64,000 nt of DNA, from positions 1-64,000 of the forward strand of contig CACZCK010000013.1 in the NCBI GenBank assembly GCA_902779675.1. The letters run 5' to 3'. Every line of letters begins with the position of its first letter. Position 1 is the first letter of the stretch. The notes beneath the pieces were generated by a model. The model did not search any database. It was given only the letters and a program-made list of their open reading frames with translations, and had not been told where the DNA came from. This document shows positions 1 to 9,299 of the stretch, one piece after another. Position numbers and translations under genes: made by a program. This DNA is from an uncultured Coriobacteriaceae bacterium (GTDB lineage: Bacteria; Actinomycetota; Coriobacteriia; Coriobacteriales; Atopobiaceae).

Positions 1-14
1 CTCGCCATGTGACA

Positions 15-50
15 ACTCCTCCCATCAGTCCGAATGCCGATGGGAGGAGT
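15..50. repeat. 12-bp inverted repeat at the left edge
   Basis: ACTCCTCCCATC (15-26) pairs perfectly with GATGGGAGGAGT (39-50) around a 12-base loop. There is no T-run after it, so it is not a clear terminator. It overlaps the ATG at 34 of the small ORF that follows. Confidence 0.5.
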
Positions 51-249
51 ATCCGTTTGCAAACCGATAATGGCCAGATGCGCTGGTTTATACGCTTACT
101 ACGGGGGCGAGACCTATTCGCTATCTGGGCTTGCGGCGATATTCCTCGGCAAGGAGAACTCGAATGGAATAGCGGGACCCCTCTATTTCACATACGATGG
201 CCAGACACTCTCCGAGATTCGTAATGAAATTGAGGCAAACATGTACTAG
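34..249 (+). pseudogene. C-terminal remnant of an unrecognised protein
   Basis: An open frame runs from just after a stop at 10-12 to 249 and could be read from ATG 34 (71 codons). The C-terminal half looks like real protein, with YSLSGLAAIFLG followed by GIAGPLYFTYDG and an acidic helix, a pattern that resembles the end of a longer protein. The first residues overlap a palindrome and no good ribosome binding site is seen. I read it as the 3' end of a gene whose body is lost or lies outside the window. I do not recognise the family; a functional micro-protein is possible but less likely. Confidence 0.35.
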
Positions 250-583
250 CCAAATAGATGTTGATCACGTCCTTTAAAGCACAGCGAGTGTCCTTTCGCC
301 TTTATGAGGCAATAGGCCAATTTGTGATGTCCACCGATATGTCTCCTGATAGCAGAGGCGGGCATCCTCATCTATCAAGCCCGCCTCACGAGCGACGAGG
401 GGAGTTGCCACCGTGGGAAGTAAGTTCGATGACAAGAGTGGTGATGAATGGGGGTGTAACGGACTACTCAATTTAGCTCAGCAATAAGCGTACAGTAACA
501 TCCGTCGACCATTTCTCTTCAAGATAGTCGCCGGGGATTACCGTTTCCAGGGCTAACTATGACCATGCGTCATTGGACGAGGC
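250..583. other. Intergenic, no gene seen
   Basis: About 330 bases. Short frames on both strands (for example 258-476 plus, 274-471 minus) lack ribosome binding sites and protein-like composition. I see no RNA gene or clear terminator. Confidence 0.5.
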
Positions 584-784
584 TTAGTCCCATTCCCAGT
601 CCATAAGGTCCATCGCGTCTGCCCCTGCGCTCCGATAATCGTCAATGACATCACGAGCACAGTCTTCGCACAGATCCTTGTCATCGATATACTCATCGTA
701 CGCGCCCGCTCCGAAGAGCTGGGCTATGCTTCTTCTGGCGGTAGACAGGTCGAACTCTTCGCCACAGTTTGAGCAAGTTGGCAT
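584..784 (-). CDS. Small zinc-ribbon protein
   Basis: A 66-residue acidic protein that starts MPTCSNCGEEFDL and carries a second CEDC pair near residue 39. The two CxxC knuckles are about 30 residues apart and should bind one zinc ion. ATG at 784 is preceded on the minus strand by GGGAGGTAGCC, a strong Shine-Dalgarno site at good spacing. It is transcribed away from the defence-like operon. The tail is rich in Asp and ends LMDWEWD. Function unknown; small zinc ribbons of this kind often act as adaptors, but nothing here shows a partner. Confidence 0.65.
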   Translation of the reverse strand: MPTCSNCGEEFDLSTARRSIAQLFGAGAYDEYIDDKDLCEDCARDVIDDYRSAGADAMDLMDWEWD

Positions 785-1033
785 GGCTACCTCCCTACGA
801 GTGAGAACGAGTGAATACAGGCTAACACTGTGAACAAGCGCTGGCTTCAGCTATCAGCTCAGTTTCGGTGTACAAACTACAATCGGTAACTTGCGGTCAT
901 GAGTTAGTCCAGTGAAGACAAACTGCCTAAAACGGCTGCGTCGTGATAGTTGAGCTGTTAGTTGAGAGGCTTATCTTTCTTATGGCCTATCCTAGTAATT
1001 GACGACGAGTCACAACTCGCAAAAGGACAAGCT

Positions 1034-2323
1034 ATGCAGATCGGATGGATAGACTTCTCACCAGAGGAACGGAGTCGGACGCTCACGGTCCTCAGCTCAC
1101 TTTCTGAGCCCGGATCGGTCGATGAGCTTGGTGTTGGCATCGTCCGCGATGCTATGGCAGACCGGCTGTTTCCAGGTACCTCAACGCTTCTCACCAAGGC
1201 ACGTTACTTCTTTCTCGTTCCGTACCTATCGCGCTACCTAGAGCGGGGGCACGACAACTCGCGCCAAGACCCCAGAGCTCTTCGCAACGCTTTTCGCGAT
1301 CTGGAGCGGCAATGTGCCGCCGGGCTTAGGAGCTGCGCAAAGGCTAGCGGTCATTCGGACGAGGGAATCATTGGCAGGGTGGCTCTGGCGAGTGGCAAAT
1401 GGGTCACTCGAGGCCCGGGCGAGATCTACTGGGCTTCGCTTCGCACGCTCGGCTTTATGAGGCAAGGCGCTCCGGACAGCTATCAGGCGCAGTTTGCCTA
1501 TCTCTCTGACGTGCGGACACGAGACCAACAGTACCGCACCGCTCCATCCGACGGCGATGAAGGAGATGGTCTTTCGGACGACAGGCTGGCGCTTGGCAGC
1601 ATGTGGAACCTGCCAAGAGACTCGTACGATTGCTGGCGTGAAGCGTGGAAGCAGTGGGACTCAGAAGCCTCCATCGCACTTACGCGCGAGGAGGCGCTGT
1701 TCCTGCGCGATCGCGTCGTGTCATCTCGTCCCGATTCCCTGTATGCGCTCATCCTTACCGATGAACAGTTGCGCCAAATGGCGCTGGCATCCGTTTATGG
1801 CGAAGGTGGTACGCTTGGCGACTCGTCACTTCACGAGTTTCTTTTGCACGGGTTGGCGCGGATACAGAGCCTCTCACCTGAGCTGGCGCAGACGTGTGCG
1901 ATCGCCGACGCGTTCAGCGAGCTGGTTCTTGGTTGTCGCATTGCTTACAACATGCAGCTAAGTGGCCTCGAGGAGTCTGGCTCGCATGAGTGGGATGAGT
2001 TTGCGCCTCGTGTAGCCAGCGTTGCTCGCGATGTCGACCTCACAGCTGTGGGGCATGTGCTTGGCCTCAGCAGCCATCATGGTTTTCATGCCCTGCGAGC
2101 CTTTCTTCTTCGTTCGGCTGCTTGCATAGAAGCTGGAGACCTCGAAGGTCTCAAGGAGCAGGTGAGACGCCGAGAGGCAGCTATCAAGGGCGCAAGACGC
2201 AAGATCGGTGCCAAGAACGCTGGCGAGTTTGCCTGGCGCGGGGGCCATCGGCTGCCGTATCGCTTTGCCAATGCGATGGCAATCGTGCGTGAGATCGAGG
2301 AAGCGGGTGGCTGCAATGCTTGA
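1034..2323 (+). CDS. DUF6361-like protein, first gene of candidate defence operon
   Basis: A cytosolic protein of 429 residues. I chose ATG 1034 (MQIGWIDFSPEERSRTL) because AAAAGGACAAGCT lies just upstream and the alternative ATG at 962 adds residues that look non-coding. The N-terminus IGWIDFSPEE, then LSEPGSVDELGVGIVRDA and FPGTSTLLTKARYFFLVPY, matches what I remember of the uncharacterised DUF6361 family. No nuclease, helicase or membrane motif is visible. A basic helix (EQVRRREAAIKGARRKIG) near the C-terminus could contact nucleic acid. It overlaps the next gene by 8 bases, so the two are probably translationally coupled. Role inferred from context: a sensor or scaffold for the nuclease and helicase downstream. 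Confidence 0.75.
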   Translation: MQIGWIDFSPEERSRTLTVLSSLSEPGSVDELGVGIVRDAMADRLFPGTSTLLTKARYFFLVPYLSRYLERGHDNSRQDPRALRNAFRDLERQCAAGLRSCAKASGHSDEGIIGRVALASGKWVTRGPGEIYWASLRTLGFMRQGAPDSYQAQFAYLSDVRTRDQQYRTAPSDGDEGDGLSDDRLALGSMWNLPRDSYDCWREAWKQWDSEASIALTREEALFLRDRVVSSRPDSLYALILTDEQLRQMALASVYGEGGTLGDSSLHEFLLHGLARIQSLSPELAQTCAIADAFSELVLGCRIAYNMQLSGLEESGSHEWDEFAPRVASVARDVDLTAVGHVLGLSSHHGFHALRAFLLRSAACIEAGDLEGLKEQVRRREAAIKGARRKIGAKNAGEFAWRGGHRLPYRFANAMAIVREIEEAGGCNA

Positions 2324-4232
2324 GATGGATGAGGGGCGCGTCAGCTTCGCGGACGCACTGAGGCCGCCTGAGGGATACGAGCTCTCCTTTGCGGTTGGCA
2401 CTACCTATTCGCTGGACCTCAGAGCTCTGCTCGGTATTTGTATTCCTCTGGGTCTTGGGTTTGAGCCAGAGGCTCTCTACTCGGTAAATCCCATAAGCCT
2501 TTTTGCGGCGCTCAAGACACTGCAGGGCAAGCTTGTGGTGTACTGCGACAAAGGGAGCATGCGTGCGGACGTTGCCGCAAACAGCAAGACGTCAGGCCTC
2601 CTCATGCTGCTCGAGGAGATGGTCCATCAGGTCCATGTGAACCGACATCGCAAGGATGCGCTGTCTTCCTTTCATCCCAAAGTATGGGTTATCGAGTATG
2701 CCGCCCGTGACGGGGGAGCGCCGCTCTACAGGCTCATGGTGATGAGCAGAAACCTGACGTTTGACACCTCGTGGGATGTCGCTGTGTCGTTGGATGGCCA
2801 GCCAGGCGAGGGCAACAGCTGCTCCGAACACGTGGCCCAGTTCCTTGAATTTTTGGCAGGAGGAGACTCTCTGACCACAACTGAGCAAGATGACACGCGC
2901 AAACGCGGCTCGCATACGGCGCGTGTCAGGAAGCTTGCGGACGCAGTGCGTGGGGTGCAATTCAAGGTCGACAACAGAAACTTCGAGGCGGTGGAGTTTC
3001 TTCCGTTTGGCCCTCAGGGTGGTAGGCAGACCGGGCTCTTGGATGCTCGGAAATGCGATCTCCTCACGTGGCGGTGGCGGAGCATGCTTGTGGTGTCGCC
3101 GTTCCTCAGCAGTGGGGACGACTCTCCGTTGGCTGTGATGTCGCGTCACAGAAGTGGAGTTTCGGGCAGGTATGTCTTGCTGAGTAGAGAAGACTCCCTG
3201 ATGGAGCTCCCGAGTGGGATGCGTGACGCCTACGAGTGCTTCTGTCCGGCTTCGTCGCTTGCGGATGTTGAGCTCGAAGGCGATGGCGGCGTCGACGCGT
3301 CGGACTATTCCAACCTGCACGCAAAGCTGTACTTCTCGCAGGATATGGGCGGCAGGCGAAGGCTTTGGGCTGGTTCGCTCAACGCCTCCCGCAACGGCAC
3401 GTTCAACAACGTGGAAGCACTCATTGCGTTGAGCGTAAAGCCGAGCCACCTTACGTTTCATCAGATGCTGAAGCCACTCATTGGGGATGGGGGAAAGGAG
3501 CGCCCTCCCTTTGTACCGTTCGACCCGCCCAGTGTTGCAGAAAGCGTTGCGGAGGACGACCAGGAATTCAGGCGCGCCTTTCGTATTGCATCGCGTCTCG
3601 TGAGTTTCAAGGGTGTGAAGGTGCGTGGCGATGCAGGCGACGCCTCGATGGATGTCACGATCGAGGTGGGATCAGCTGTCAAGGCTTGCAAGGGCGTCTC
3701 CCTCTCGATGAAACCGCTCCTCGCGTCTGAGTACGCGCAGATAGAGATGGGGACGCGTGCCAGCAGGCAAGAGCTATCGTTCATGGGGCTTATCCCCGAA
3801 CAGGTATCAGCCTTCTTTGTTCTTCAGGGCACTGACGATGAAGGTAACACCAGGTGCTGCGTGACGGTCTGTCCGCATGACAAGTTTGATGATGCGGGGC
3901 TCTCGCTTGAAGCTAGGAGTAGCAAGGTCTTGGGCGCCATCCTCTCTCAGAACGACAGGGGGCTTTCGCAGTATCTTGCGCACGCCTTCGACCTGCCCGA
4001 GGCGGCATATGCCATCAATAGCGAAAGCCAGAGCTCTTCCAGCCCAACCACTGCCAAAAGCCTCTCTGTACCAGCAGGGTTCTACGAGCGTCTCCTTGAT
4101 ATGGCGGACACGAGCCCCGACGTGTTTGACCGTGCGACGCAGCTTTTGGAGCTCATACCAGATGACGTGCGAAACGACCAGCTCGATGAGCTTCGCGGCC
4201 TAGTAGAGACGTTTTCGAAGGCGGTGAAGTAG
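2316..4232 (+). CDS. Phospholipase-D-fold nuclease-like protein
   Basis: A 638-residue protein read from ATG 2316, which overlaps the stop of the preceding gene. It has two HxK half-sites, as a complete PLD-fold active site needs: H120PK122 followed by MVMSRNLT, and H335AK337 followed by AGSLNAS and NVEAL. The first third is a Rossmann-like region (VGTTYSLDLRALLG), the C-terminal 250 residues are unassigned. PLD-fold proteins of defence islands (for example DrmC of DISARM) act as nucleases or membrane lipases. With a SNF2 helicase one base away, a DNA nuclease is the more likely role. No signal peptide is present. The family assignment is firm; substrate is inferred. Confidence 0.82.
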   Translation: MLEMDEGRVSFADALRPPEGYELSFAVGTTYSLDLRALLGICIPLGLGFEPEALYSVNPISLFAALKTLQGKLVVYCDKGSMRADVAANSKTSGLLMLLEEMVHQVHVNRHRKDALSSFHPKVWVIEYAARDGGAPLYRLMVMSRNLTFDTSWDVAVSLDGQPGEGNSCSEHVAQFLEFLAGGDSLTTTEQDDTRKRGSHTARVRKLADAVRGVQFKVDNRNFEAVEFLPFGPQGGRQTGLLDARKCDLLTWRWRSMLVVSPFLSSGDDSPLAVMSRHRSGVSGRYVLLSREDSLMELPSGMRDAYECFCPASSLADVELEGDGGVDASDYSNLHAKLYFSQDMGGRRRLWAGSLNASRNGTFNNVEALIALSVKPSHLTFHQMLKPLIGDGGKERPPFVPFDPPSVAESVAEDDQEFRRAFRIASRLVSFKGVKVRGDAGDASMDVTIEVGSAVKACKGVSLSMKPLLASEYAQIEMGTRASRQELSFMGLIPEQVSAFFVLQGTDDEGNTRCCVTVCPHDKFDDAGLSLEARSSKVLGAILSQNDRGLSQYLAHAFDLPEAAYAINSESQSSSSPTTAKSLSVPAGFYERLLDMADTSPDVFDRATQLLELIPDDVRNDQLDELRGLVETFSKAVK

Positions 4233-4233
4233 C

Positions 4234-7200
4234 GTGGCACATGGACCAAGCGTAAGGGAGCGTCTGGAATCCATCGACAAGGCCGTGATGGGTGGCCTTA
4301 CTCCGTTTCAGCGTGCGACGGTCGAGCATATCGCAAAGTTGTACGCAGATGGGCAACAGCGCGTGCTCGTGGCCGATGAGGTCGGGTTGGGAAAGACCCT
4401 GATTGCACGTGGCGTGATTTCAAAGATTGCTCGGTTGCGCGAGGGAGAAGGAGACGACCTCGTCAAGGTTGCCTACGTGTGCTCTAACGCCTCTATCGCT
4501 GCACAGAACATCTCGAAGCTTCGTATTGACGGAGATGTCCAGCTTGCTTCTGCGGGGTCTTCGCGCCTTTCCATGCAGCACCTCAAGATCGCACGAGAAC
4601 GTGGTGACGAGGAGCTAAAGGCTCGCTACATCCAGATAACCCCGCTCACGCCTGGTACTTCGTTCTCCATTAGTTCGGGTACCGGCACTATGCACGAGCG
4701 CGCGCTCATCCTTGCGGTGCTTGCATATGACGGGCGCTTTTCAAGGGACTCGGGCCGCTACGAGCGGTTGGGCGAGCTCATGTGGGACAGAAGAAGTAAC
4801 TCCAACCCTGGCGGTTGGGGATGGTGGCGTCATTGCACAGAGGAGGATGTTTATCGGGTTCGCGAGGGAGATCCGGAGCGTGGGGAAGAAACTGGCTATC
4901 CCTATGATGTGCTCAAGAAGGTCGAGCTAGAGCTTGCAGAATCAGGCGGGCTCACTTTTGCCTCGCTCTGCGAGTATCTCGACTCTGATGAGCGGGACAG
5001 ACGTCGTGAGCGAAGGGCTATCAACGACTTGAGGCGTGCCTTTGCCAAAGTGTGCGTAGACATGCTGAACCCCGATTTTGTCATCATGGACGAGTTCCAG
5101 CGGTTCCGTAGCCTCATCGCCGACAACGACTCCGAGACGTCGATGCTTGCCAAGCGTTTCCTTGGCGGCAAGACAAGGGTCCTGTTGCTTTCGGCCACGC
5201 CGTTTCGCATGTATTCGACTGATGCGGAGCTCGACACGGGTGGGTTCGGCGACTCGTATCATGAGTTCCTCGAGGTCATGGACTTCCTTGGCGAGGGAAA
5301 GGCTGATAAGCATGAAGCGTTCCGGCAGGTTTGGGGCGACTACGCGCTTTCAATAAAGAGCCTTGGTGCCGGGACGTGCGATGTGGTGTCGGTGCGCGCA
5401 TCAAAGGATGCGGCCGAGGCTGTTGCCCGAGGCTATATGACTCGAACGGAGCGGCAGTCTACGGGCGAGCTTGGCTCGATCGTAGAGAATGAGAAGCATG
5501 TTCAGACGATTGAGATTACCCCCAACGACGTGAGGGCGATTGTCCGAATGCGCGGCCTCATGAGGGAAGCGGGCATCAGGCGTGGCCTCATGAGTGCCGA
5601 CTTTGTTAAGTCCTGTCCATTCCCCCTGTCGTTTATGTCGGGGTACAAGCTGTTCAAGGAGCTTGAAGCGAAGTCTGCCAAGAGGCCAAGCTTGATCAGT
5701 GCAAATAAGCGAGCGGACGGCGGGCTGCTCTGGCTGCGCAGATGGGATATTGCCAATTACGACCCGCTAAGTGTGCGCAATGCGCGCTACCAGGCACTTC
5801 TTAAGGACATTGCCGCAAAGGAAGACAGTGAGGATGGAGGCAAGGGAGGCGTGCGAGCCGAGCGTCTTCTCTGGATTCCCGCAAGCAGGCCGTACTATCG
5901 CCCAAGTGCCGATTCTCCGTATACCAGTACCCGTGGGTTCTCAAAGATGATTCTGTTCTCGTCGTGGGCTATGGTTCCGCCGTCGCTTTCATGCCTGCTC
6001 TCTTACGAATTCGAGCGCAGGAATGTGAAGAAGCTGAAGCGGGCAACTGGCAAGGAGTTTCGTTACTTCAAGGATGAGGACGAACGGGTGGACGAGACAA
6101 ACGACTCTCAGGCTCTGCCGCGTCGTCGCATGCGCTTCGACAAGGACCAGCACAATGCGTTTCTCCTGCTCTATCCGTCTCGGTACCTCGCCAGTTTGAT
6201 TAACGTCAAGGAGCTTGCGTCTTCTGAAGGCGCCACGTTGACAGACCTGCGAAGGTCCATGAGGCGTCGTATAGCTGAGGTCCTGCCCAAAGCGTTGGGC
6301 CTCGAGCGGTTGCCTGAGGGTGTCGATGGCCGACGCGCGTCCGTCGATTGGTACGTTGTTGCTGCCCTGAGGCTCGACGAACTGGCTGGTCATAATGTCC
6401 TCGACGAGATTCTCGGACAAGAGGGGATGCGGGGGCTTCAACTCGACAACCATTACGGGACAGAAGTTGCCGTGCTAAAGCAACTCGCCGGGATATCGGA
6501 GAGTTGGGACGCGCGTGATCTCGGACGATTCCCCGCTGACCTGGTGGATGTGCTTGCAGATGCGGCTATCGCATCACCGGCGGTATGCGCTCTGAGGATG
6601 TACGGGGCATACACCGAGCATGTGCCCGCATGGATGGCGTTCCAGTTTGGCCATGCCTTCGTAAAGCGCATGAACACCTCTTCGGCTACGCTCACCGTGG
6701 CAGCCGTGATGGAGCACAGGGATGAGGCCTCGTCTCATTGGAAGAACCTGCTTGACTATTCCTGTGAGGGCAACTTGCAGGCGGTCCTGGACGAGTACGC
6801 CTACCTGCAGAGACCAGTTGGAGTGAGCCTTGACGAGCGGGAGACAGTGCTGCGGATGCACAAAGCGATGGTGGGGCCAGGCGATGAACCCGACCTTCGA
6901 AATGTTGAAGCTGTGCATGGCGTGCGCGTGCCCACATCCGCAGGAACCAAGAAGCGAATCGACAGCATGAGGATGCGGACCAACATCGCAGAGGCATTTA
7001 TGGATGCGAAGTCTCGGGCTACAAGCGATGCGGTCGTATCCCGGGCAAACCTCAGAGAGGCGTTCAACTCGCCGTTTAGACCTTTTGTGCTGGTGAGTAC
7101 CTCTGTTGGCCAGGAGGGTCTCGACTTTCATAGCTACTGCCGCAAGGTGTGTCACTGGAATCTTCCCTCCAACCCTATAGACCTCGAGCAGCGCGAGGGG

Positions 7201-7641
7201 AGGGTGAACCGCTACCAGGGGCTTTCCGTGCGCCAGAGCATTGCAGGTCGTTACGGCAAGATGAGGTTCGATGGCAAGCCGGGCAGCGGGTCAGTCTGGC
7301 AGCAGATGTTTGAAGCTGCGGAACTTGAGGAGCACAAGCGCGAGAATGGCGATCTGGATTCTGGATTGCTCCCAAACTGGGGAGTGACTGATGGGGATGG
7401 ATTGGTGCCAGTTGAGCGCTATGTGTACCTCTATCCCTTCAGCCGAGACGTGGCGCAGTACAAGTCGCTTATTGACCAAGTCTATCACTATCGCATGGTG
7501 ATTGGTCAGCCGGATCAGGAGGAGACGCTACGCCTGCTCCATGAGCGTGTGGAGGACGGCACGCTGAGCGAGGATGAGCTCGGTGATCTATACATCAACC
7601 TGTGTCCGTTTGTGCAGAAATCGGAACAGGTGCGTGATTAA
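4234..7641 (+). CDS. SNF2-type DEAD/DEAH-box helicase
   Basis: A superfamily-2 ATPase of 1,135 residues. It begins at GTG 4234, one base after the stop of the PLD gene. Motifs in order: Walker A DEVGLGKT with K54, Walker B variant D286EFQ, motif III S320ATPF, and motif V-VI as STSVGQEGLDF then QREGRVNR (986-993). The DEFQ box and the GLDF/QREGR signature are those of SNF2/RapA-like DNA translocases used in DISARM and related defence systems. A long insertion of about 450 residues (roughly 450-900) separates the two RecA lobes. It probably moves along or remodels DNA to present it to the PLD protein. Rare and AT-ending codons are more common here than in the housekeeping genes, which suggests transfer. 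Confidence 0.9.
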   Translation: MAHGPSVRERLESIDKAVMGGLTPFQRATVEHIAKLYADGQQRVLVADEVGLGKTLIARGVISKIARLREGEGDDLVKVAYVCSNASIAAQNISKLRIDGDVQLASAGSSRLSMQHLKIARERGDEELKARYIQITPLTPGTSFSISSGTGTMHERALILAVLAYDGRFSRDSGRYERLGELMWDRRSNSNPGGWGWWRHCTEEDVYRVREGDPERGEETGYPYDVLKKVELELAESGGLTFASLCEYLDSDERDRRRERRAINDLRRAFAKVCVDMLNPDFVIMDEFQRFRSLIADNDSETSMLAKRFLGGKTRVLLLSATPFRMYSTDAELDTGGFGDSYHEFLEVMDFLGEGKADKHEAFRQVWGDYALSIKSLGAGTCDVVSVRASKDAAEAVARGYMTRTERQSTGELGSIVENEKHVQTIEITPNDVRAIVRMRGLMREAGIRRGLMSADFVKSCPFPLSFMSGYKLFKELEAKSAKRPSLISANKRADGGLLWLRRWDIANYDPLSVRNARYQALLKDIAAKEDSEDGGKGGVRAERLLWIPASRPYYRPSADSPYTSTRGFSKMILFSSWAMVPPSLSCLLSYEFERRNVKKLKRATGKEFRYFKDEDERVDETNDSQALPRRRMRFDKDQHNAFLLLYPSRYLASLINVKELASSEGATLTDLRRSMRRRIAEVLPKALGLERLPEGVDGRRASVDWYVVAALRLDELAGHNVLDEILGQEGMRGLQLDNHYGTEVAVLKQLAGISESWDARDLGRFPADLVDVLADAAIASPAVCALRMYGAYTEHVPAWMAFQFGHAFVKRMNTSSATLTVAAVMEHRDEASSHWKNLLDYSCEGNLQAVLDEYAYLQRPVGVSLDERETVLRMHKAMVGPGDEPDLRNVEAVHGVRVPTSAGTKKRIDSMRMRTNIAEAFMDAKSRATSDAVVSRANLREAFNSPFRPFVLVSTSVGQEGLDFHSYCRKVCHWNLPSNPIDLEQREGRVNRYQGLSVRQSIAGRYGKMRFDGKPGSGSVWQQMFEAAELEEHKRENGDLDSGLLPNWGVTDGDGLVPVERYVYLYPFSRDVAQYKSLIDQVYHYRMVIGQPDQEETLRLLHERVEDGTLSEDELGDLYINLCPFVQKSEQVRD

Positions 7642-7664
7642 GTTGGTGCGAGAGAGGGTCTGCC

Positions 7665-9245
7665 ATGCAAGACCGCTACGCGGGTGACATCGGGGACTAT
7701 GGCAAGTTTGCCCTGTTGAGGACCCTTGCTGCGAAGGGGCTCTCGATTGGCGTCAACTGGTATCTGGTCGAGACGCCGCCTCAGGAGCTCGCGGTCAACG
7801 ATGGCGGGAAGCTGATACCCAACGGGCTGGCTGCATGTGACCCCGAGCTTGCCGAGGTGCTGCGGGGCATTTCCCGTAGACCAGAGCGTTCTGTGCGCTC
7901 GCTCGAGAAGGCGTGCCTCGTGCCGGGCGCGCGCTATTTCGCCTATGTTGTGCCCGTCGACGGCCGTGCTGCCTGGCATGACCGGGCCCTTTCCGCACTT
8001 GCCGGAGCTGACCTGGTCTTTCTCGACCCAGACAACGGCTTGCTCGTAAAGTCAGTGGGGAAGGGCTCTGCCAAGAGCCCCAAGTACGCCTTCTACGAGG
8101 AGGTAGCCGACTATATTGCCCGGGGCCAGAGCGTGGTGGTGTACAACCATCGCAGCCGCAAGAAAGCCGACGTCTACTTTGGCGAGATCTGTGAGAGACT
8201 GAGGGCTGTCGTGTCGCAGGGGAGCGCAATTGCCGCTATCACGTTCCCCAAGGGCTCCGTGCGTGACTACTTTGCTGTTTGCGCAGGTGACGAGCATGCA
8301 AGCCTCGTGCGCGAGGTGTTCGAGGAAATGGCCGGTGGCGTGTGGGGCGATGCGGGCATGTGCAAGCTGCCGCAACTGCCGGCTCGTAACGTCTCCGTGG
8401 TACGTGAGAAGGGGAAGACCACCACGACTGTTCATACCGGCGCCCCTGCTCCAACCCAACTCGGCTTCTGGCGTGAGACCGAGCCGCTGGGCTTCTGTAG
8501 TAACTGGCATCCTACGGGCTTCGACTTCCGCGGGACGCACTTTGCCACGGGCGAGCACTGGATGATGTGGCAGAAGGCGTGCCTAATGGGCGATGCTGGT
8601 AAGGCCGCCCAGATTCTCTCCGCGCCAACCCCGCGCAAGGCCAAGGAGCTCGGGGGAGAGGTCAAGCCCTACGACGGCGCGCTTTGGGATGCCGTGCGCG
8701 AACAGCTTGTCTATTACGGCGTGCGAGAGAAGTTCCTGGCCAACGATCTGGAGCGCAACCTGCTGCTCTCCACGGGCTCGGCGCTGCTGGCCGAGGCGTC
8801 GCCCTACGACAAAGTCTGGGGCGTGGGCATGACGGCCGATGATCCGCGGTTTGCCAACCCCGCCAAGTGGGAGGGTCAGAACCTACTGGGTCGCGTGTGC
8901 ATGCGCGTGCGCGCCGAAATCCGCCAGCTCTGCGCGCTTGGGTGCCTGGACGAGGCACGTGCGGGAGGTTCCGAGCTGGACGACGCGATTGCACGGATGA
9001 CGCTCTTGCAGCTCTCGCGTGTGCCCGCGGCCAGAGCTGCGGTTTACTGCTATGCGACGATTGCGAGCCGTGCGGCTCCGAAAGCTTATCCCACACCTGG
9101 TGCGTTCCTCAAGAAGGAGCACGACGCGACCGTGGAGGGCATCACCAAGGCGCTGGAGGCTGGTAAGGGTGGCAAGCTGCCCATAACCGGCTGGTACGAG
9201 CTCGTCCGCGAGCTGTGCATCCAGCAGGCCTTGGGGAGGCTGTAG
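7665..9245 (+). CDS. Fusion protein: uncharacterised N-terminal domain plus NADAR domain
   Basis: A three-part protein of 526 residues, 23 bases after the helicase gene, with GAGAGAGGG before ATG 7665. Residues 1-235 match a stand-alone bacterial family that begins QDRYAGDIGDYGKFALLR and has the signature FLD121PDNGL; its function is not known to me. Residues 274-415 are a NADAR (YbiA-like) domain: FCSNWHPTGFDF, the conserved GE297HW, YDKVWGVG and GQNLLGR. NADAR enzymes act on N-glycosidic bonds, and some reverse ADP-ribosylation of guanine bases. The last 110 residues are helical and unassigned. In this operon it may protect host DNA, remove a nucleotide mark or cleave a signal nucleotide; all three are inference. 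Confidence 0.82.
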   Translation: MQDRYAGDIGDYGKFALLRTLAAKGLSIGVNWYLVETPPQELAVNDGGKLIPNGLAACDPELAEVLRGISRRPERSVRSLEKACLVPGARYFAYVVPVDGRAAWHDRALSALAGADLVFLDPDNGLLVKSVGKGSAKSPKYAFYEEVADYIARGQSVVVYNHRSRKKADVYFGEICERLRAVVSQGSAIAAITFPKGSVRDYFAVCAGDEHASLVREVFEEMAGGVWGDAGMCKLPQLPARNVSVVREKGKTTTTVHTGAPAPTQLGFWRETEPLGFCSNWHPTGFDFRGTHFATGEHWMMWQKACLMGDAGKAAQILSAPTPRKAKELGGEVKPYDGALWDAVREQLVYYGVREKFLANDLERNLLLSTGSALLAEASPYDKVWGVGMTADDPRFANPAKWEGQNLLGRVCMRVRAEIRQLCALGCLDEARAGGSELDDAIARMTLLQLSRVPAARAAVYCYATIASRAAPKAYPTPGAFLKKEHDATVEGITKALEAGKGGKLPITGWYELVRELCIQQALGRL

Positions 9246-9299
9246 GTTGGTCTACGTTGGGTATTTCGACCACTCGCAGGTGAGGAGCTGTCTGTACAC

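Noticed and set aside
258-476. Small overlapping frames on both strands
   Set aside because: No ribosome binding sites, and a composition rich in Ser, Pro, His and Arg as in random translation.
962-1033. Upstream start for the DUF6361-like gene at 962
   Set aside because: The added 24 residues do not look like family sequence, and the ATG at 1034 has the better ribosome binding site.
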